Assembly (NCBI RefSeq): GCF_018449435.1
Contig: NZ_JAHCMU010000021.1
Location: 1 to 64,000, forward strand
DNA: 64,000 nucleotides
Direction: 5' to 3'
DNA from: Flagellimonas sp. 389
Lineage (GTDB): Bacteria; Bacteroidota; Bacteroidia; Flavobacteriales; Flavobacteriaceae
The translations under genes and the position numbers were made by a program. The notes under the pieces are model-generated. The model searched no databases. It was given only the letters and a program-made list of their open reading frames with translations, and had not been told where the DNA came from. Numbering within the stretch: position 1 is the stretch's first letter; the number at the start of each line of letters is the position of its first letter. This document shows positions 41,954 to 51,034 of the stretch, one piece after another.

Positions 41954-42493
41954 ATGGTTTCCAATAAAGACAATTATAAAAAACTTTCCACTTTTTTTAG
42001 TGAAGAATACAGTTCTTTAAGAGGGTATGTACATTCAAAAATAACGGATACCACAGAACGTGATGCAGAAGACATTATTCAAGATGTAGCGCTGCGCATA
42101 TTTTCCAGGTCGGAAGATGCTTCACCCATAACCAACATTGCTGGCTTTGTTTACAACGCTATCAAAAACAGAATCATCGACATTATGCGGACGGGAAAAA
42201 GGGTAAGACAAGAAAATGATGAAATTGACAGACTTTGGGCCGACTTTGCAGAATTATTTTATAGTAATGCCGACAATGCCTATCCCCCAGGCTTAAAAAA
42301 TGCCTTAAAATACGAGATAGAAAGCTTAAAGCCAGTCTATAGGGACATTATTCTAGCCATAGACTTTGAAGGATATTCCTATAGAGAAATATCGGAGCAG
42401 ACCGGCATTTCGCAAGGTACGTTAATGTCCAGAAGGCATAGGGCACTATCTATATTATCAAAAAAATTAGAACAAGAAAAAACAAGCACATAA
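41954..42493 (+). CDS. RNA polymerase sigma-70 family factor
   Basis: A 179-residue sigma factor with region 2 (FSEEYSSLRGYVHSKITDTT, AEDIIQDVALRIFSR) and region 4 (DFEGYSYREISEQTGISQGT then LMSRRHRALSILSKKL). It is not next to an obvious anti-sigma factor, but a small membrane protein follows 12 bp later. A candidate -7 TAGATTTG lies at 41899-41906. Its regulon is unknown. Confidence 0.92.
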   Translation: MVSNKDNYKKLSTFFSEEYSSLRGYVHSKITDTTERDAEDIIQDVALRIFSRSEDASPITNIAGFVYNAIKNRIIDIMRTGKRVRQENDEIDRLWADFAELFYSNADNAYPPGLKNALKYEIESLKPVYRDIILAIDFEGYSYREISEQTGISQGTLMSRRHRALSILSKKLEQEKTST

Positions 42494-42505
42494 AAAATTT
42501 AGATT

Positions 42506-42901
42506 ATGGAGAAACGAAAAAAATACGAGAGAAAAATAGAGAAGTATGTCACCAAAGGATTTAAAATACTGTTTATGATTTTGATTGGCATCATGTTCAT
42601 ATTTTTAATGGGCTATGTTCTTATGCTACTTTGGAATTGGTTGATGCCCGATATTTTTGGACTGAGCACATTGAGTTATTGGCAAGCAATGGGATTACTG
42701 GCATTGGCCAAAATAATCTTTGGTTTTGGCAACAAAGGTGGAAGCAAAAACCATAAAAAGAATAAACACCAAAGCAAACTTAAACGGTTTTGCGACTCTA
42801 AAGATGAATTTTCCGACTGGAAACATTACGATGCATTTTGGAAAGAAGAAGGTAAGTCTGCTTACACAGATTATGTAACCCGTAAACAAAAAGAAGAATG
42901 A
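42506..42901 (+). CDS. small membrane protein after the sigma factor
   Basis: A 131-residue protein with two helices (ILFMILIGIMFIFLMGYVLM and LSYWQAMGLLALAKIIFGFG) between a basic start (MEKRKKYERKIEKYVTKGF) and a basic Lys-rich C-terminal part (NKGGSKNHKKNKHQSKLKRF). It may tether the sigma factor, but no zinc-finger signature is visible. The ATG is 12 bp after the sigma stop. Confidence 0.75.
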   Translation: MEKRKKYERKIEKYVTKGFKILFMILIGIMFIFLMGYVLMLLWNWLMPDIFGLSTLSYWQAMGLLALAKIIFGFGNKGGSKNHKKNKHQSKLKRFCDSKDEFSDWKHYDAFWKEEGKSAYTDYVTRKQKEE

Positions 42902-43059
42902 TCCCCAAAAAAAGACTTGCCTCCTTAAAGGCCAGAATGAGAAGCAATACAGGACATTTTTTCATGTATTCAAGAAAAAAAACGACAATTCAGTCCAAAA
43001 TCAATTCGCACTTTCGTCTCTATAGTATTCATTTAGATATGAAAGCTGAAAATGAATAA
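42898..43059 (+). CDS. 53-residue basic small protein
   Basis: An open frame starting ATGA across the previous stop (42898-42901), reading MIPKKRLASLKARMRSNTGH, then FFMYSRKKTTIQSKINSHF, and ending DMKAENE before a TAA. It is very basic without a hydrophobic segment. The 4-bp overlap matches other coupled genes of this window, so a real gene is possible, but no family is recognised. Confidence 0.35.
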   Translation: MIPKKRLASLKARMRSNTGHFFMYSRKKTTIQSKINSHFRLYSIHLDMKAENE

Positions 43060-43076
43060 GACGTTAAAAAAATGTA

Positions 43077-43109
43077 AAACTTTAGAAACTTTTTTTGTTT
43101 CTAAAGTTT
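43077..43109. promoter_or_regulatory. 13-bp inverted repeat operator with overlapping promoter of the efflux operon
   Basis: AAACTTTAGAAAC (43077-43089) and GTTTCTAAAGTTT (43097-43109) are perfect complements around seven T. TTTG (43094-43097) and TATATTTT (43115-43122) form a -33/-7 pair 17 bp apart that overlaps the right arm, 25 bp before the tetR ATG. It fits autorepression of the tetR/efflux operon. Confidence 0.65.
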
Positions 43110-43133
43110 CCATATATATTTTAGCGCCCTGTT

Positions 43134-43739
43134 ATGCGAGAAAAAATTTTACACAAAGCAACGGAATTGTTTTTAAATCTGGGGTTCAAGAGTGTTACCA
43201 TGGACGATTTGGCCAATGAAATGGGAATCTCAAAAAAGACGATCTACTCCCATTTTGACAATAAGACCAAATTGATAGAGGAAAGTACAATGGATTTATT
43301 CTGGTGTATTTCCAATGGCATTGACGAGATTCTGACCGATAAAAAAAACCCTATTGAGGAACTGTATGAAATAAAAAAGTTTGTGATGCTACATTTAAAA
43401 GATGAGAAATCGTCCCCGCAGCATCAACTGCGAAAATACTATCCAAAAATTTTTGAAACTCTAAAAAAGAAAGAGTTTGAAGTAATGCAAAAATGTGTGG
43501 TCGATAATATAAGACGAGGAATGGAAATTGGAATATACCGCGAAAATCTGAACATACAATTTGTGGCCCGCATTTACTTTTCGGGCGCGGTAAGCCTTGG
43601 CGACTTGGACCTTTTTCCGTCAACCATGTTCACAAAAATTGAACTCGAAGACTATTACTTAGAATATCATTTAAGGGGAATCGTAACCCCAAAAGGAAGA
43701 AAAATATTAAACTCAATCATCAACTCAAACCAAGAATAA
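43134..43739 (+). CDS. TetR/AcrR family regulator of the efflux operon
   Basis: A 201-residue repressor-type protein. The helix-turn-helix is in the first 50 residues (ILHKATELFLNLGFKSVTMD, LANEMGISKKTIYSHFDNKT). The C-terminal half is a helical ligand domain with one cysteine (VMQKCVVDNI). The next gene starts at the following base, so it is the first gene of the TolC/adaptor/RND operon and its most likely regulator. It would bind drug-like or envelope-stress ligands (inference). Confidence 0.92.
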   Translation: MREKILHKATELFLNLGFKSVTMDDLANEMGISKKTIYSHFDNKTKLIEESTMDLFWCISNGIDEILTDKKNPIEELYEIKKFVMLHLKDEKSSPQHQLRKYYPKIFETLKKKEFEVMQKCVVDNIRRGMEIGIYRENLNIQFVARIYFSGAVSLGDLDLFPSTMFTKIELEDYYLEYHLRGIVTPKGRKILNSIINSNQE

Positions 43740-45098
43740 ATGCGAACAACAATTATTAGTCTACTTTTAATTTTGCCGTGGTTTTCACAGGCGCAAGAAA
43801 GTACAAATAGTTTTAGCCTAGACGAAGCTATTATATATGCACTACAAAACAACTATAAGGCCATCAATGCCGATAGGGATATTGTAGATGCCCAAAAACA
43901 AAAGTGGGAAACCATTGCTGGAGGATTACCCCAGATAGATGGTGCCGTTAATTATCAAAATCAGTTAAAGCAGCCTCAAGCGCAATTCCCATCAATTCTA
44001 ATTCCTGAAGAATTTTTACCGCCAGGAGTTGTACAAGACCCTAATGTCTTTGTCCCTATAATATTTGGACAACCGCAACAAGTAACTGCAACCGCAACAT
44101 TGAAACAACAGATTTTTGATGGCTCTTACATCGTTGGCGTACAGGCTACAAAAGCATTTTTAAGCTACAGTCAAAACAACAAGGAAAAAACGGACTTAGA
44201 TGTTCGTAAAGCCGTAGTTGAAGCTTATGGCAATGTGCTTCTGGCTCAAGAGAGTGTTCTAATTTCAGAAAACAACAAGGCTACTTTAGAGAAAAATCTT
44301 TACGAAACCAAACGCATTTTTGAGAACGGTTTAGGAGATGAAGAAAGTGTAGATCAACTGCAGATTACCCTTTCTTCAGTTGAAAATCAACTTAAGAATG
44401 CCAAACGTTTGGAAAAGATTACGCTGCAAATGCTAAATCTAATGATGGGATTGCCCATAGAATCTCCAACAATTCTTACGGAAAACTTGGATGATCTGGC
44501 CCAAGAAAAAATAGATTTGGGATTGTTGGATACCGAGTTTAAGATGGAAAACAATGTTGATTTTAAACTTGCCGACAATTTAAATGAACAACGCTTTTAC
44601 GAATTAAAATTGGCCAAAAGTAGAGCTTTACCTACACTTAATGCTTTTATTAACTATGGTGGACTATCATTTGGGGATAGTTTCACTTTTTTGGATAGCG
44701 GCCAAGAATGGTTTGGTTTTTCAACTTTTGGGGTAGATTTGAACATCCCAATTTTTAGTTCTTTTAAAAGAAGCGCAAGTACCCAAAGGGCAAAAATTGC
44801 TTTGGAAAAAGCAAAAACACAACTTACAGAAGCTGAGGAGCAAATTCGTCTTCAATTGGAAAATGCTAAAAGTGACTACATTTTGTCCATAGAAGAATAC
44901 GGTACTTCAAAAGAAAACCTGAAACTTGCGGAACGAATCGAGAACAAGAACCAGATAAAGTATTCAGAGGGTATTGCTACCAGCTTCGAATTAAGACAAG
45001 CACAAACACAACTCTATACAACCCAACAAGAGTATCTACAATCCATGGTAGATGTAATCAATAGAAAAACAGAATTGGAAACCATATTGAATCAATAA
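43740..45098 (+). CDS. TolC family outer-membrane efflux protein
   Basis: A 452-residue protein with a signal peptide (MRTTIISLLLILPWFSQAQE) and two related halves of long helices with barrel strands (SLDEAIIYALQNNYKAINAD and LKLAKSRALPTLNAFINYGG). It provides the outer-membrane channel for the RND pump encoded downstream. It begins right after the tetR stop and is followed 23 bp later by the adaptor gene. Confidence 0.93.
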   Translation: MRTTIISLLLILPWFSQAQESTNSFSLDEAIIYALQNNYKAINADRDIVDAQKQKWETIAGGLPQIDGAVNYQNQLKQPQAQFPSILIPEEFLPPGVVQDPNVFVPIIFGQPQQVTATATLKQQIFDGSYIVGVQATKAFLSYSQNNKEKTDLDVRKAVVEAYGNVLLAQESVLISENNKATLEKNLYETKRIFENGLGDEESVDQLQITLSSVENQLKNAKRLEKITLQMLNLMMGLPIESPTILTENLDDLAQEKIDLGLLDTEFKMENNVDFKLADNLNEQRFYELKLAKSRALPTLNAFINYGGLSFGDSFTFLDSGQEWFGFSTFGVDLNIPIFSSFKRSASTQRAKIALEKAKTQLTEAEEQIRLQLENAKSDYILSIEEYGTSKENLKLAERIENKNQIKYSEGIATSFELRQAQTQLYTTQQEYLQSMVDVINRKTELETILNQ

Positions 45099-45121
45099 TC
45101 AAAAAAGAAAACCATACCATC

Positions 45122-46297
45122 ATGAAAAAAATATTATATCTCGTACTCGCAATAGTTTTTCTATCCTCTTGTGGAGGTGGTGACAAAACCTCTGTTGAGA
45201 GTGTAATTGCTGGAAACGATTTGGCAACCATACGTACAAAACGAAGTGAAATCTCTGAACAGCAGAAGATTTTGGAAAATCAAATCCGTTCATTGGATTC
45301 CGTAATTGCTACTTTGGATGTTAATGAAAAACTGCCTTTGGTTACCACTATAAAGGTAAAGGCAGAAAAATTTGACCACTATCTGGAGCTTCAAGGTGAC
45401 GTAATGACCAAACAAAATGTGCTCATCTATCCTGAAATATCTGGAACATTGAATCGGGTTTATGTCAAAGAAGGACAAAAAGTTTCCAAAGGTCAGTTAC
45501 TAGCTTCAATAGACGATGGAGGTTTATCGAGCCAATTGGCACAAATGAAAACACAATCCGAACTGGCCAAGACCACTTTTGAGCGACAAAAGCGACTTTG
45601 GGAACAGAACATCGGTTCAGAGATTCAGTACTTGCAGGCAAAAACTACTTACGAAGCACAAGAAAGTGCTGTAAAACAAATGCAGAGTCAAGTTTCCAAG
45701 TCCAACATTAGAGCACCATTTTCAGGGATCATAGATGATGTTATAAAAGACCAAGGAACTGTAGTTGCTCCCGGTCCAGGTTCGGAAGTTTTTAGAATTG
45801 TGAACCTTTCTAACATGTATATAGAAGTAGAAGTTCCTGAAAGCCATTTACCCAATGTAACAGCAGGGAAAAATGTAAATGTCTATTTTCCAGTATTGGG
45901 AGATAGCGTTTCCACCAAGGTTAGGCAGACAGGCAATTTTATAAATCCAAGCAACAGGTCTTTTACTGCAGAAATACCAGTTCCAAGTAAAGATGGTAGA
46001 GTAAAACCCAACTTAACTGCAAGGGTAATGATCAATGATTATACAAATGAGAGTGCCATTCTGATTCCTCAAAGTATTGTATCTGAAAATGCAGAAGGAG
46101 AACAGTATGTATATGTGGTCGAGGGTGATTCGGTCTCCACTGATGCCATTGCCAAAAAGACCATTATTACAACAGGAAAAACGCAAGGAGACTTTGTAGA
46201 AGTACTTTCTGGAATAAATAATGGTGACGGCATCATCGATGAAGGTGCCAGAAGCGTAAAAGAAGGGCAAAAAGTGAAAATCAAAAAGAGCATTTAA
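45122..46297 (+). CDS. RND efflux periplasmic adaptor lipoprotein
   Basis: A 391-residue membrane-fusion protein with a lipobox (VFLSSCGGGD, lipidated Cys17), a coiled hairpin region around residues 35-70 and 130-175 (LKMKTQSELAKTTFERQKRL-like stretch), biotinyl-lipoyl segments (VYVKEGQKVSKGQLLASIDD, SNIRAPFSGIIDDVIKD) and a C-terminal beta-barrel. It links the pump to TolC. Its stop codon coincides with the left inverted repeat of the four-helix cassette. Confidence 0.93.
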   Translation: MKKILYLVLAIVFLSSCGGGDKTSVESVIAGNDLATIRTKRSEISEQQKILENQIRSLDSVIATLDVNEKLPLVTTIKVKAEKFDHYLELQGDVMTKQNVLIYPEISGTLNRVYVKEGQKVSKGQLLASIDDGGLSSQLAQMKTQSELAKTTFERQKRLWEQNIGSEIQYLQAKTTYEAQESAVKQMQSQVSKSNIRAPFSGIIDDVIKDQGTVVAPGPGSEVFRIVNLSNMYIEVEVPESHLPNVTAGKNVNVYFPVLGDSVSTKVRQTGNFINPSNRSFTAEIPVPSKDGRVKPNLTARVMINDYTNESAILIPQSIVSENAEGEQYVYVVEGDSVSTDAIAKKTIITTGKTQGDFVEVLSGINNGDGIIDEGARSVKEGQKVKIKKSI

Positions 46298-46715
46298 GTC
46301 TTTAGTCGATAGTCCATGAATTCTATCCATTTCTCTTTTGAAGATTTAAAAGTGTATCAAAAAGCACTTGATTTTGTAGATGATGTATATGAACTCTGCA
46401 AAAAATTCCCAAAAGAGGAAACCTATCGACTTACATCTCAATTTATAAGAGCTTCCACATCTATTGCTCTCAACATTGCAGAAGGCGCTGGAGATACTAA
46501 TGCCCAGTTCAATAGATTTTTACAAATTGCTATAGGGTCTATCAAAGAAAGTGTTGTTTGTATTACTATAGCACGTAGACAAGAATACATTTTAAGCAAA
46601 GAAGAAGTAAAAATGAAAAAACAACTTGTCGAATTGTCAAAAATGCTTGCCAGTCTTCAAAAATATCTTAAAAAAGAAATAAAAAACTAACGTCTATCAA
46701 CTATAGACCAAAGAC
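46297..46715. repeat. inverted-repeat-bounded cassette within the efflux operon
   Basis: AGTCTTTAGTCGATAG at 46297-46312 and CTATAGACCAAAGACT at 46700-46715 are inverted repeats matching at 14 of 16 positions. They enclose a single four-helix-bundle gene and fill the gap between adaptor and pump genes almost exactly. In mRNA the ends could pair into a stem that loops out the cassette. Confidence 0.7.
46316..46690 (+). CDS. four helix bundle protein (23S rRNA intervening-sequence type)
   Basis: A 124-residue protein of the IVS-encoded four-helix-bundle family: FEDLKVYQKALDFVDDVYEL, FPKEETYRLTSQFIRASTSI, ALNIAEGAGDTNAQFNRFLQ, KESVVCITIARRQEYI. Homologues occur in intervening sequences of 23S rRNA and singly elsewhere; their function is not established. 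Here it sits inside an efflux operon between adaptor and permease, unrelated to them, and is enclosed by inverted repeats. It is likely a small mobile or selfish cassette that integrated without breaking the operon. Confidence 0.9.
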   Translation: MNSIHFSFEDLKVYQKALDFVDDVYELCKKFPKEETYRLTSQFIRASTSIALNIAEGAGDTNAQFNRFLQIAIGSIKESVVCITIARRQEYILSKEEVKMKKQLVELSKMLASLQKYLKKEIKN

Positions 46716-46721
46716 TAAAAT

Positions 46722-49700
46722 ATGAACAATCAAAAGAAAAAAGTAGATAAGGAATTTAAGCTATCGTCTTGGGCTATCGACAATAAAACAACCATGTATG
46801 TTTTAATTGCTGTAATCTTATTTTTGGGGGCTTCGGCTTACTTTAGTATGCCAAGGGAAAGCTTTCCAGAGATAAAGGAAACCAAAATCTACATTAGCTC
46901 CATATACCCTGGGAATACTGCTGAGGATATTGAAAAATTGATTACCGATCCACTCGAAGATGAGTTGAAAACTGTAAGTAACGTAACCGAGATTACATCT
47001 ACATCGCAAGAGGATTATTCCATGATCATTGTTGAGTTTGATGAAAAGATTACTGTTGAAGCTGCTTTACAAAAAGTAAAAGACGAGGTAGACACCGAAA
47101 CTGCTGGTGAAGATTGGCCTACCTTCAATGGGGCTAAAGTAGAGCCCAATGTCTTTGACTTGAGCATGTCCGAAGAAATACCAATTCTCAATATCAATAT
47201 TTCCGGTGATTATCCAGTTGATAAGCTAAAGGAATATGGGGAATATTTAGAAGATGAAATCGAGGGCTTGCAGGAAATAAAGCAGGTAGATATTAGAGGG
47301 GTTCAGGAGAAAGAGGTAGAAGTTGCAGTGGACATCTATAAAATGATGGCTGCACAAGTAAGTTTCGATGATGTTATCAATACGATCAGTAGGGAAAACA
47401 TGACGACCTCCGCAGGTAACCTTATTACGAGCGGACAGCGAAGAACCATTAGAATAGTTGGTGAAATCGACAAACCCAGTGAGCTTGAAAATTTTGTTGT
47501 CAAAGCCGAAAACGGTAATCCTATCTATTTAAAGGATATAGCAAAAGTGTCCTTTAAAGAAGAGGATAAAACAACGTTCGCAAGGGAATTTGGACACCCA
47601 GTAGTTATGTTGGACGTAAAAAAGCGTGCCGGCAAAAACATGGTTGCTGCGGCAGAACAAATTCAAGTCATCGTTGACAAAGCTGTAAAAAACGTATTTC
47701 CACAGGATGTAGAAGTGACCATTGCAAACGATCAATCCTCCAAAACCATAGGTCAAGTAGATGATTTGGTGAACAACATTATTTTTGGGATCATTCTGGT
47801 GGTTACGGTACTTATGTTCTTTCTGGGATTCAAGAATGCATTGTTTGTTGGTTTTGCCATCCCAATGTCCATGTTTATGTCCTTAATGATTTTGAATCTT
47901 TTGGGGTACACCATGAATACCATGATTCTTTTTGGATTGATCATGGGGCTTGGTATGTTGGTAGATAACGGAATTGTTGTTGTCGAAAATGTATACCGCT
48001 TAATGGATGAGGAAGGTATGTCGCGCGTAGAAGCGGCTAAAAAAGGGATTGGGGAAATCGCGTTTCCTATAATCATATCTACGTTGACAACGGTAGCAGC
48101 GTTTGTTCCGCTTGGTCTTTGGCCAGGAGTGATGGGGCAGTTTATGATCTACTTCCCTGTAACCCTTTCCGTAGTTCTTGGTTCATCACTATTTGTTGCT
48201 ATCTTTTTTAACTCTGTATTGGTCTCCAAGTTTATGACCACAGAGGACAAAAGTATGCCGTTAAAACAAATTATTAGAACTACCTCAATTATGGGCGTAA
48301 TAGGACTACTGATTTTGATTTTTGGCGGAGCCTACCGTGCACTGGGCACTTTAATGTTGTTTACAGCTATCTTACTGTGGATTTACAGACTTTTCTTAAG
48401 AAATTGGGCGAACGGGTTTCAGAACAAGATTTTGCCAAGATGGGAACGCCTTTATGAAAGAACATTGCGCTATGCTTTGTCTGGCAAAAAAGCAATTTTC
48501 ATTGCTGTTGGAACCTTTGTGCTTCTGTTTGTAGCCATAGCTGGGTTTATATTCTCTGCAGCGACCCAACGGACAGCTATTGAATTTTTCCCAGATAATA
48601 CTCCCAATCAAATTACGGTTTACATTGAATATCCAGAAGGTACCGATATTAAAAAAACCAATGCCATCACAAAAGATATAGAAGAGCGGGTTTATAATAT
48701 CATCAACCAAAATACCTACATGAACGCGGATTTCAACTTTTTAACAGAAAGTGCGGTATCACAGGTTGGAGAAGGAGCCGGAAATCCAATGACGGATGGA
48801 GGTTCAGCTGCAGAAATGCCCCATCGCGGAAAGATAACCGCTACGATGCGAGAATATAAGTTTAGAGAGGGAGCGGATAGTAATGAACTCATGAAACAGA
48901 TTCAGGAAGCATTAAAAGACATCTATCCAGGTGTTGCAATTTCTGTAGAAAAGGATGCCGTTGGTCCGCCAGCAGGTTATCCTATCAATATTGAGCTAGA
49001 AGGTGATGATTATTCAGAGTTGATTGCTACTGCAGAGAAAATGCGCAATTACATCAATTCAAAGAATATTCCAGGTATAGATGAGCTTAAGGTCGATGTG
49101 AACAAATCCAAGCCTGCCATGCTTGTTGAAGTTGATAGAAAGAAAGCGGGTGAACTCGGTGTTGCTACTGGACAAGTTGGGCAGCAATTACGCAATTCAA
49201 TCTTTGGGGCCAAAGCTGGCATCTATAAAGAAGATGGTGAAGATTACGATATCTATGTTCGTTTCAATGAACAGAATAGGTACAATACGAGTGCAATCTT
49301 CAACCAAAAAATCACGTTCAGGGATGCATCCTCGGGCCAAATAAAGGAAGTTCCTGTTTCTGCAGTGGCAAAACAAGTGAACAGTTCTGGTTTTAGCGCC
49401 ATAAAACATCGTGATGTTAAACGTGTTGTTACGGTTTATTCTGCACTTGCTCCAGGGTTTAACGATGCGGGAGTGGTCGTAAGCAAAGTTCAGGACGAAA
49501 TGAAGAACTTTGATGGACTTCCTGCAGATATCAAAATTGACTATACGGGTCAAATAGAAGAGCAGGAAAAAGAGTTTTCATTTTTGATGGGTGCTTTCTT
49601 TACTGGGCTTGGATTGATTTTCTTTATCTTGATTTTCCAATTCAACTCGGTTTCAAAACCTGGAATCATCATGTTGGCAATCTTCTTGAGTTTGATCGGA

Positions 49701-50231
49701 GTGTTTGGAGGAATTGTTGCTACCGGTAGCGCATTTGTTATCATTATGACTATGATGGGCATCATCTCATTGGCAGGTATCGTGGTCAACAATGGTGTAG
49801 TGTTATTAGATTATACACAATTAGTAATCGATAGGAAAAAAGTCGCATTAGACCTTGATGATGATGAATTATTGGAAAAAGAGGATTTTATGGAAGCTGT
49901 GGTAAAAGGTGGAAAAGCAAGGTTAAGACCTGTATTGCTTACCGCTATTACTACTATTTTAGGATTAATTCCTTTGGCAACAGGGTTCAATATTAATTTC
50001 TTTACGTTCTTTAGTGAATTTAATCCCAATATCTATTTTGGTGGAGATAATGTCATTTTCTGGGGACCCTTGGCATGGACCGTCATTTACGGACTATTAG
50101 TGGCTACGTTCTTAACCTTGGTAGTTGTACCAATTCTTTTCAGCCTTGTCTACAGAATTAAAGTAAGGATTAGAAGAAATAGAAATAAGAAAGAGAACGA
50201 TAAAAAAGGAACTCTGGAGATAGCGGCCTAG
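46722..50231 (+). CDS. RND family efflux permease
   Basis: An 1169-residue inner-membrane pump, longer than typical RND drug exporters (about 1040). The first helix (TMYVLIAVILFLGASAYFSM), ESFPEI, the two porter halves and the helix-4 type LFGLIMGLGMLVDNGIVVVENVY with the proton-relay Asp pair and GIVVNNGVVLLDYTQLV in the second half are visible. The C-terminal tail is basic. With TolC, adaptor and TetR it makes a complete tripartite exporter; drugs, detergents or metals are possible substrates. It starts 32 bp after the four-helix gene and is followed by a strong terminator. Confidence 0.94.
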   Translation: MNNQKKKVDKEFKLSSWAIDNKTTMYVLIAVILFLGASAYFSMPRESFPEIKETKIYISSIYPGNTAEDIEKLITDPLEDELKTVSNVTEITSTSQEDYSMIIVEFDEKITVEAALQKVKDEVDTETAGEDWPTFNGAKVEPNVFDLSMSEEIPILNINISGDYPVDKLKEYGEYLEDEIEGLQEIKQVDIRGVQEKEVEVAVDIYKMMAAQVSFDDVINTISRENMTTSAGNLITSGQRRTIRIVGEIDKPSELENFVVKAENGNPIYLKDIAKVSFKEEDKTTFAREFGHPVVMLDVKKRAGKNMVAAAEQIQVIVDKAVKNVFPQDVEVTIANDQSSKTIGQVDDLVNNIIFGIILVVTVLMFFLGFKNALFVGFAIPMSMFMSLMILNLLGYTMNTMILFGLIMGLGMLVDNGIVVVENVYRLMDEEGMSRVEAAKKGIGEIAFPIIISTLTTVAAFVPLGLWPGVMGQFMIYFPVTLSVVLGSSLFVAIFFNSVLVSKFMTTEDKSMPLKQIIRTTSIMGVIGLLILIFGGAYRALGTLMLFTAILLWIYRLFLRNWANGFQNKILPRWERLYERTLRYALSGKKAIFIAVGTFVLLFVAIAGFIFSAATQRTAIEFFPDNTPNQITVYIEYPEGTDIKKTNAITKDIEERVYNIINQNTYMNADFNFLTESAVSQVGEGAGNPMTDGGSAAEMPHRGKITATMREYKFREGADSNELMKQIQEALKDIYPGVAISVEKDAVGPPAGYPINIELEGDDYSELIATAEKMRNYINSKNIPGIDELKVDVNKSKPAMLVEVDRKKAGELGVATGQVGQQLRNSIFGAKAGIYKEDGEDYDIYVRFNEQNRYNTSAIFNQKITFRDASSGQIKEVPVSAVAKQVNSSGFSAIKHRDVKRVVTVYSALAPGFNDAGVVVSKVQDEMKNFDGLPADIKIDYTGQIEEQEKEFSFLMGAFFTGLGLIFFILIFQFNSVSKPGIIMLAIFLSLIGVFGGIVATGSAFVIIMTMMGIISLAGIVVNNGVVLLDYTQLVIDRKKVALDLDDDELLEKEDFMEAVVKGGKARLRPVLLTAITTILGLIPLATGFNINFFTFFSEFNPNIYFGGDNVIFWGPLAWTVIYGLLVATFLTLVVVPILFSLVYRIKVRIRRNRNKKENDKKGTLEIAA

Positions 50232-50255
50232 ACCTAATTTAGTTTGAACACAAAT

Positions 50256-50292
50256 AAAAAGCCCTGACCGTAAAATACGGTCAGGGCTTTTT
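50256..50292. terminator. bidirectional rho-independent terminator
   Basis: GCCCTGACCGTA (50261-50272) and TACGGTCAGGGC (50276-50287) form a perfect 12-bp stem with an AAA loop, bounded by A5 on the left and T5 on the right. It terminates the efflux operon and the convergent YwqK-like gene. Confidence 0.95.
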
Positions 50293-50311
50293 AGCACACT
50301 TAATTCTAAAA

Positions 50312-50662
50312 TTATTTGTCCACCGAAACCAATTCAGATTGATTCCAATTTTTTACGTTGACAATACGATTATCCGCAAAATCGACCTCTTTCAATATCT
50401 GACCTTCCCAGAAAAACCATTTCCCGGCTCGCTTACCTTCATTGTACTTACCAGAGGCAATTTTTTTACCATTTGTATCGTACTTGAACCATTGTCCATG
50501 TAACTTACCTTTTAATAAATAGCCTGTTTGGGCTATCTCACCGTTTTCGTGAAAATATGTAGCTTTTACCATTTTCCCCACTTTTTCCAAAGTCGGTTCT
50601 GTACCTTGAGCATATATACAGACCGAAAACATCACCGCTAAAAAAAATATTGCTTTCTTCAT
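50312..50662 (-). CDS. YwqK/MORN-repeat exported protein
   Basis: A 116-residue protein with a signal peptide (MKKAIFFLAVMFSVCIYAQG) and MORN-like repeats (GEIAQTGYLLKGKLHGQW, KIASGKYNEGKRAGKWFFWE). Similar proteins are often named antitoxin YwqK, but there is no toxin gene here and it is exported, so a toxin-antitoxin role is unlikely. It is monocistronic and has a 372-bp upstream gap. Confidence 0.88.
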   Translation of the reverse strand: MKKAIFFLAVMFSVCIYAQGTEPTLEKVGKMVKATYFHENGEIAQTGYLLKGKLHGQWFKYDTNGKKIASGKYNEGKRAGKWFFWEGQILKEVDFADNRIVNVKNWNQSELVSVDK

Positions 50663-51034
50663 TATGATATGGGTTTTAAATTATTTCAATAACATTAACG
50701 TTACAAATGTAAATATTATTTTACGTTAATTACATGTTTAAATAACAATAAATTTACATTAAATTAACTTTAATCTCATAAAACTTTGATTTTTAAATAC
50801 TTAATTAAATAAGAATTATATGAAAAAGAAAAAAACAACGAACAAATCTTACTTTTAATCCAAGAAAAACGATTGTAATCTTAACGCCACATCTCAATTA
50901 CATGATGACTGTCAAGTTATTTCATCGTCCACTACTTCCAAAAAACATCAATGGCACATTAAGATTCAGAAAATGACCATAACTGGCAATTAATATGGAC
51001 ATTCCTATTAAATTTGCCGCTCAGATTAAAGACT
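50663..51034. promoter_or_regulatory. AT-rich divergent intergenic region with dyad and aspS promoter element
   Basis: It holds the inverted repeat ATTAACGT (50694-50701) and ACGTTAAT (50723-50730) with several TTAC/GTAA motifs, 30-70 bp before the YwqK-like gene, and a TAAATTTG at 51009-51016 that fits the -7 consensus 19 bp upstream of the aspS ATG. A tiny frame MKKKKTTNKSYF near 50820 is too short to support as a gene. Confidence 0.45.

Noticed and set aside
46297..46715. Cassette as an insertion sequence
   Set aside because: No transposase, no target-site duplication that I can see; the enclosed gene is a four-helix-bundle protein.
50312..50662. YwqK-type protein as antitoxin of a toxin-antitoxin system
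   Set aside because: It has a signal peptide and no partner toxin, so the antitoxin name comes only from the family label.
50663..51034. AT-rich gap as replication origin
   Set aside because: No DnaA-box cluster and no dnaA or replication genes nearby.
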